Part shown: piece by piece, positions 60,659 through 64,000 of the stretch
Layout of the letters: the number at the start of each line of letters is the position of its first letter
Position numbering within the stretch: position 1 is the first letter of the stretch
DNA from: Marinifilum_A sediminis
GTDB lineage: Bacteria; Bacteroidota; Bacteroidia; Bacteroidales; Marinifilaceae
Assembly (NCBI GenBank): GCA_947496465.1
Contig: CANMCX010000001.1
Location: 496,001 to 560,000, forward strand
Direction of reading: 5' to 3'
DNA: 64,000 nucleotides
Notes under the pieces: generated by a model
Databases searched by the model: none
The model's input: the letters and a program-made list of their open reading frames with translations, nothing else
Told to the model about the DNA's origin: nothing
Program-made: the position numbers and the translations under genes

Positions 60659-63109
60659 TTAAAATCTTAATGTTACACCTGCAAGAACGTTTGTTCCCGC
60701 TTGAGGATAATAATATCTCCACGTGTTTTCAACTCCTTGCTCATACCAATTTCCGCCATAAGCATTGTTTTCATATTTTGCATCCAACACATTGTTAATA
60801 CTCAATTGAAAAGCAATTTCTTTCATCCAAGTTGGATTGATTCTGTAGTTGAATCTCAAATTGTGAACATTGTAATCATCCAACTTTCGCTCTGTATTTG
60901 AAGTATTGTCAAAATACTGTTCTCCTACATATTTACTGATAAAACTTACATCAAATCCTTCAGAAGGAGTCCAGGTTAAAATACTACTCCCAACAGCTTC
61001 TGGAGAATAGCTAATCTCAGTTTTTCCTAACTCTGTAACTTTATCAAATTCCACCCAATTTTCATCATAATCTTTAGAATACTCAATAAAATTTTCTATA
61101 CGATTCTTACTTAATGTAAGGTTGGCATCCCACTTCAAAGTTGGCAAAATCTGAACACCCCAAATCAACTCAATACCGGCTCGATAACTCTTATCCACAT
61201 TAACCATGATATCATCACCAACTTGATTCTTCACACCAGTAGGAACTAATTGATCACGATAATACATATAATACAAATTCACACCGAAAGTTGCTTTCAC
61301 AGATTTAAAAGTATATCCTAATTCATAATCAAACAAAGTTTCATCTACAGGCATCAATTCAGGCTTCTCTTTGGCATTTTTATAGTTAGCTCTGGTAGGT
61401 TCGCGATGAGCTACCCCAAATGAAGCATAAGCAGAATTTCTATCGTTAATGGTGTAATACAACCCCATTTTTGGGTTGATAAAATCAAACTTGTGCTCTT
61501 GAACCAATGGCTTTAAATCATCATCAGTACCATCCATTTCATAAGAAATATGTCGATACTGAACATCTCCGTATGCATTCCACTTCTCGCTTAACTCTAC
61601 ATTAAGTTTGGCAAATACATTGTAATCGGTTTTCTTTCCATCATTAAAATACCACTGGTAGTCATTATCAATTCCTCCATTTTGAGCCCAAATAATATCT
61701 CCAAAATGATCTCCTTCATATCGATTCCAAGCTCCACCAAATGATGCATCAATACTGTTTTTTCGATAATTCATCGAATAGGTTAATCCATAGAAGTCAT
61801 TCTTCAACCATTTCTGACGAATCAAATCGGTTTCAGAAATCATTTCTCCTCCTACCACGGGATTTGTAACACCGTACTCATCATATTCTTCATCTTCTTT
61901 ATACTGCTCGTAATATCCTTTTCCTTTTGTATAATGCAAAGCTGCATTCATATTCAGATTCGAAGTCAATTCCTGAGAATAGAACAATTGATAATGTGTC
62001 TGCTTGTAATTGTCGGTTTGATTATCGTAATACCTTGTAATCCCATTCTCATCGGTATATTCTCCGGCCGGATTGTACCTTCTATCTTCTACATCATCTG
62101 GATCATCAGTATTTATATTTGGATTTCCCCACCAACTAATACCTGTTTTTTGATCACCTGAAATAACATTGAACTTCAACATACTTCTTTCCGTGTAGTA
62201 AGTACCACTTGCAAAGAATGATTCATGATCAGAGAAAGCACGATCAACATATCCATCCGATTTCAATTTAGAATAACGAGCATCGAAACTGAACTTTCCA
62301 TTAATCAGACCCGTTCCTGCCTTAAATGTATTTCGGAAAGTATTGAAGGATCCACCAACACTCTGAACCTCAGCATAAGGTTTGGTATTTACGGTTTCTG
62401 TCTGGAAATTAATGGTAGCTCCAAAAGCAGCTGCTCCATTTGTTGAAGTTCCAACACCTCTCTGTATCTGAATGTTATCAACAGAAGAGGCGAAGTCAGG
62501 CATATTCACCCAAAAAACACCTTGCGATTCAGAATCATTCAAAGGCACTCCATTAACAGTAACATTAATTCGTGAAGCATCTGTTCCTCGAATTCGAAGA
62601 GCAGAATATCCCACTCCGTTTCCCGATTCCGATGACTCCACCAAAGATGGTGTTAAGCTTAATTGATATGGAATATCCTGTCCTGTATTTTGTTTTCTAA
62701 CATCATCTCCTGACAAATTAGTAACAGCTACCGGAGCTTTATTTCCTGCTCTGGTTGCGGCAACAATCACTTCATCAGCCAGAATGGCAGAAGCACTTAA
62801 TTCGAAGTTTACAACTTTCGATTCATTAAGCTTTACCGTTTTTTCCTGATCCTCAAAGCCTAAAAAGGAAACCACCAATTTATAGTTATCCTCTTTTAAA
62901 TTATTGAACTGATACTCTCCATACGAGTTTGCTACAGTTCCTAAATAAGTTCCTTTAATTGCAATTGCTGCTCCCGGAAGTGAATTTCCGTTTTTATCGG
63001 TAATTTTCCCTGTAACTGATACTTGAGAAAATCCAATAAAACTTACAAATTGCAATACTAATAACGCACATACTCCGAAAAAAACAGAGTTCATTCTTCT
63101 TGTAAACAT
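60659..63109 (-). CDS. TonB-dependent outer membrane receptor, predicted thiamine transporter
   Basis: An 816-residue outer membrane receptor. After the signal peptide comes a carboxypeptidase-regulatory-like domain (VSVTGKITDKNGNSLPGAAIAIKGTYLGTVANSYGEYQF, about residues 30-68). The plug domain follows (IPYQLSLTPSLVESSESGNGVGYSALRIRGTDASRINVTVNGVPLND), then a 22-strand barrel ending AGTNVLAGVTLRF with a terminal Phe. A SusD partner is absent. The TPP riboswitch in its leader and the adjacent pnuT-thiN genes assign thiamine or a thiamine phosphate as substrate. Met6 is an alternative start. Confidence 0.92.
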   Translation of the reverse strand: MFTRRMNSVFFGVCALLVLQFVSFIGFSQVSVTGKITDKNGNSLPGAAIAIKGTYLGTVANSYGEYQFNNLKEDNYKLVVSFLGFEDQEKTVKLNESKVVNFELSASAILADEVIVAATRAGNKAPVAVTNLSGDDVRKQNTGQDIPYQLSLTPSLVESSESGNGVGYSALRIRGTDASRINVTVNGVPLNDSESQGVFWVNMPDFASSVDNIQIQRGVGTSTNGAAAFGATINFQTETVNTKPYAEVQSVGGSFNTFRNTFKAGTGLINGKFSFDARYSKLKSDGYVDRAFSDHESFFASGTYYTERSMLKFNVISGDQKTGISWWGNPNINTDDPDDVEDRRYNPAGEYTDENGITRYYDNQTDNYKQTHYQLFYSQELTSNLNMNAALHYTKGKGYYEQYKEDEEYDEYGVTNPVVGGEMISETDLIRQKWLKNDFYGLTYSMNYRKNSIDASFGGAWNRYEGDHFGDIIWAQNGGIDNDYQWYFNDGKKTDYNVFAKLNVELSEKWNAYGDVQYRHISYEMDGTDDDLKPLVQEHKFDFINPKMGLYYTINDRNSAYASFGVAHREPTRANYKNAKEKPELMPVDETLFDYELGYTFKSVKATFGVNLYYMYYRDQLVPTGVKNQVGDDIMVNVDKSYRAGIELIWGVQILPTLKWDANLTLSKNRIENFIEYSKDYDENWVEFDKVTELGKTEISYSPEAVGSSILTWTPSEGFDVSFISKYVGEQYFDNTSNTERKLDDYNVHNLRFNYRINPTWMKEIAFQLSINNVLDAKYENNAYGGNWYEQGVENTWRYYYPQAGTNVLAGVTLRF

Positions 63110-63183
63110 CGTTTAAAAGTTAATAGGTTATAATAAATATTGCAATGAGGTATTGATAAGATCAGGGTGGCGAAGAGTTAATT

Positions 63184-63303
63184 CGCAATTTTCCTACGCC
63201 GGCATTACCCGGATCAGGTTAAATATCAATAAAACTTAGCTTAGCATATTGATATAAGGGTATGATCTCAGCCTATATTCTGGCACCCCACTGTGATTTC
63301 GCG
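63184..63303 (-). promoter_or_regulatory. TPP riboswitch (THI element)
   Basis: The minus strand carries the conserved TPP-binding core: GGGGTGCC, then GGCTGAGATCATACCC, a variable P3-like arm, then TTAACCTGATCCGGGTAATGCC and GCGTAGGAA. CGCGAA near the 5' end can pair with TTGCG at the 3' end to close P1. It lies 75 bases upstream of the TonB receptor start and about 10 bases after the promoter. TPP binding is expected to repress the operon. Confidence 0.95.
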
Positions 63304-63304
63304 T

Positions 63305-63338
63305 CAAAGGTAATTGGATTTTTAGCAAAAACAAAAAA
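63305..63338 (-). promoter_or_regulatory. Promoter of the thiamine operon
   Basis: Minus strand TTTTTTG (63332-63338), 19-base spacer, TACCTTTG (63305-63312). A textbook Bacteroidota promoter. The -33 box is built from the T-run of the thioredoxin terminator. Confidence 0.75.
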
Positions 63339-63358
63339 GCCGGCAAACTGCCGACTTT
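63333..63358 (-). terminator. Terminator after thioredoxin gene (minus strand)
   Basis: AAGTCGGCA-GTT-TGCCGGCTT followed by TTTTTG on the minus strand. Confidence 0.85.
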
Positions 63359-63385
63359 CTCTAAAACCCAAACTATTACTATTAT

Positions 63386-63835
63386 CTATTTTAAAGATTC
63401 AGGTGGATTAACACCTAAAACATCTTTTATAGCTTTTACAAGAGTTTCTTTTGGCAATGCACCCTGTGCCATTGTTGGTTTTCCAGTTTTAGGAATAAAC
63501 AACAAACTAGGAATACTTTTAATTCCAAACGCCGCTGACACTTTAGGTGATTTATCGGTATCTACCTTGTAAATTTGAATGTCATCACCATATTCCTTCT
63601 GCAATTGCTTTAATACCGGGGCAATTCTCTTACATGGTCCGCACCAGGTTGCATAAAAATCAACGATTACTGGTTTGTCACCCTTAAAAGCCCATTCTTT
63701 ACCATTTTCGTAGTCAAACACAAGTTCTTTAAAACTAGAATCATTCAATTGAATTACATCATGATCAGAACTTGCCTGAGCAAATACATTTCCTGTAATT
63801 AACGCCACAAAAGCAATCAAAATCAACTTCTTCAT
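63386..63835 (-). CDS. Exported thioredoxin-family protein
   Basis: A 149-residue thioredoxin with a signal peptide (LILIAFVALITGNVFAQ). The active site is VDFYATWCGPCKRIAPVLKQL, the classical CGPC pair, and IKSIPSLLFIPKTGKP carries the cis-Pro. It should act in the periplasm or extracytoplasmically as a disulfide oxidoreductase. It is monocistronic, lying just before the thiamine operon and after another gene of which only the end is visible. Confidence 0.92.
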   Translation of the reverse strand: MKKLILIAFVALITGNVFAQASSDHDVIQLNDSSFKELVFDYENGKEWAFKGDKPVIVDFYATWCGPCKRIAPVLKQLQKEYGDDIQIYKVDTDKSPKVSAAFGIKSIPSLLFIPKTGKPTMAQGALPKETLVKAIKDVLGVNPPESLK

Positions 63836-63942
63836 ATTCTCAAAAATTACGGTAGGAATAAAATCTACCTTTTCATACTTCTCGTTATCGCCTTAAAGCT
63901 ACAAATGATTTAAATACTCATTTGTTAATAAAATCACAATTC

Positions 63943-64000
63943 TTATTTTTCCTTCACTCCCAAAACTTCGGAAAATGCCTGCTTAAATGAATCTTTTGAT
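63943..64000 (-). CDS. C-terminal tip of an unidentified gene (cut by window end)
   Basis: The minus strand has an open frame to the window edge coding SKDSFKQAFSEVLGVKEK and a stop. Nineteen codons of ordinary composition, in the same direction as the thioredoxin gene. Too short to name the product. Confidence 0.45.
   Translation of the reverse strand, partial: SKDSFKQAFSEVLGVKEK

Noticed and set aside
63901..63925. ACAAATGA...TCATTTGT inverted repeat as terminator
   Set aside because: Eight-bp AT-rich stem with no T-run on the minus strand; too weak to call.

Overview
The window is a stretch of Bacteroidota chromosome, AT-rich and mostly housekeeping. The phylum is supported by families largely confined to it (DUF4494, DUF4831, DUF5522, DUF6787, GH92), by a TonB-dependent receptor with a carboxypeptidase-like N-terminal domain, and by repeated TAnnTTTG -7 promoter elements in place of TATAAT. 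Gene content (beta-oxidation operon, oxygen-dependent HemF, GH92, thiamine receptor operon) suggests a marine, facultatively aerobic member of Marinilabiliales or a related order, but that placement is inference. I see no prophage, integrase, insertion sequence, CRISPR array or classical defence island.

Layout. 1-3.6 kb: the 3' part of a rel/spoT gene, a Fur-family regulator and purA. 3.7-9.1 kb: a small lipoprotein and three tandem paralogous MFS transporters on the minus strand, each with its own terminator. 9.2-12.3 kb: pncB, a D-serine dehydratase/D-threonine aldolase-type PLP enzyme and a DUF2062 membrane protein. 12.4-17.0 kb: pepD, a DUF4831 protein and nnr on the minus strand. 17.3-21.4 kb: a POT peptide transporter, DUF6787, hemF and hemH. 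21.5-26.7 kb: trmO, aspA, DUF4494 and a GH92 alpha-mannosidase on the minus strand. 26.9-27.3 kb: two identical tRNA-Met(CAT) genes, each in a promoter-tRNA-terminator cassette. 27.6-31.2 kb: a START-like protein, then lptF/G, an NTF2-like lipoprotein, a 55-residue DUF5522 protein and fmt. 31.5-38.7 kb: acyl-CoA ligase followed by a fadN-fadA-fadE set (fatty acid beta-oxidation). 38.7-40.2 kb: a repeat-rich, gene-poor stretch with a possible Flavo-1-type structured RNA. 40.2-41.2 kb: an ECF sigma factor and a small two-helix membrane protein. 41.2-46.1 kb: a lipoprotein, a large VPS10/BNR-repeat exported protein and a glucosaminidase-LysM protein. 46.3-48.5 kb: cdd, an RluA-type pseudouridine synthase and panB. 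48.8-51.5 kb: dnaK and an unrecognised 227-residue protein. 51.8-57.6 kb: a MORN/YwqK-like exported protein, xseA-xseB-dacB and a sensor histidine kinase. 57.6-63.3 kb: a porin-like protein and a thiamine salvage operon (TonB receptor, PnuT, ThiN) headed by a TPP riboswitch. 63.4-64 kb: an exported thioredoxin and the 3' tip of another gene.

The most unusual signal is non-coding. Four intergenic spots carry short degenerate tandem arrays with a strict 21- or 23-bp period (about two DNA turns). Each locus has its own private sequence, and in the two 23-bp arrays each complete unit is a small hairpin. The arrays sit downstream of operons and were found by eye. Also notable are a sigma54-like promoter with TGTCAG boxes before dnaK, a roughly 140-bp tandem repeat with near-perfect palindromes beside the Flavo-1-like element, a perfect 10-bp hairpin inside the thiamine operon, and a fad gene set resembling Bacillus fadNAE.
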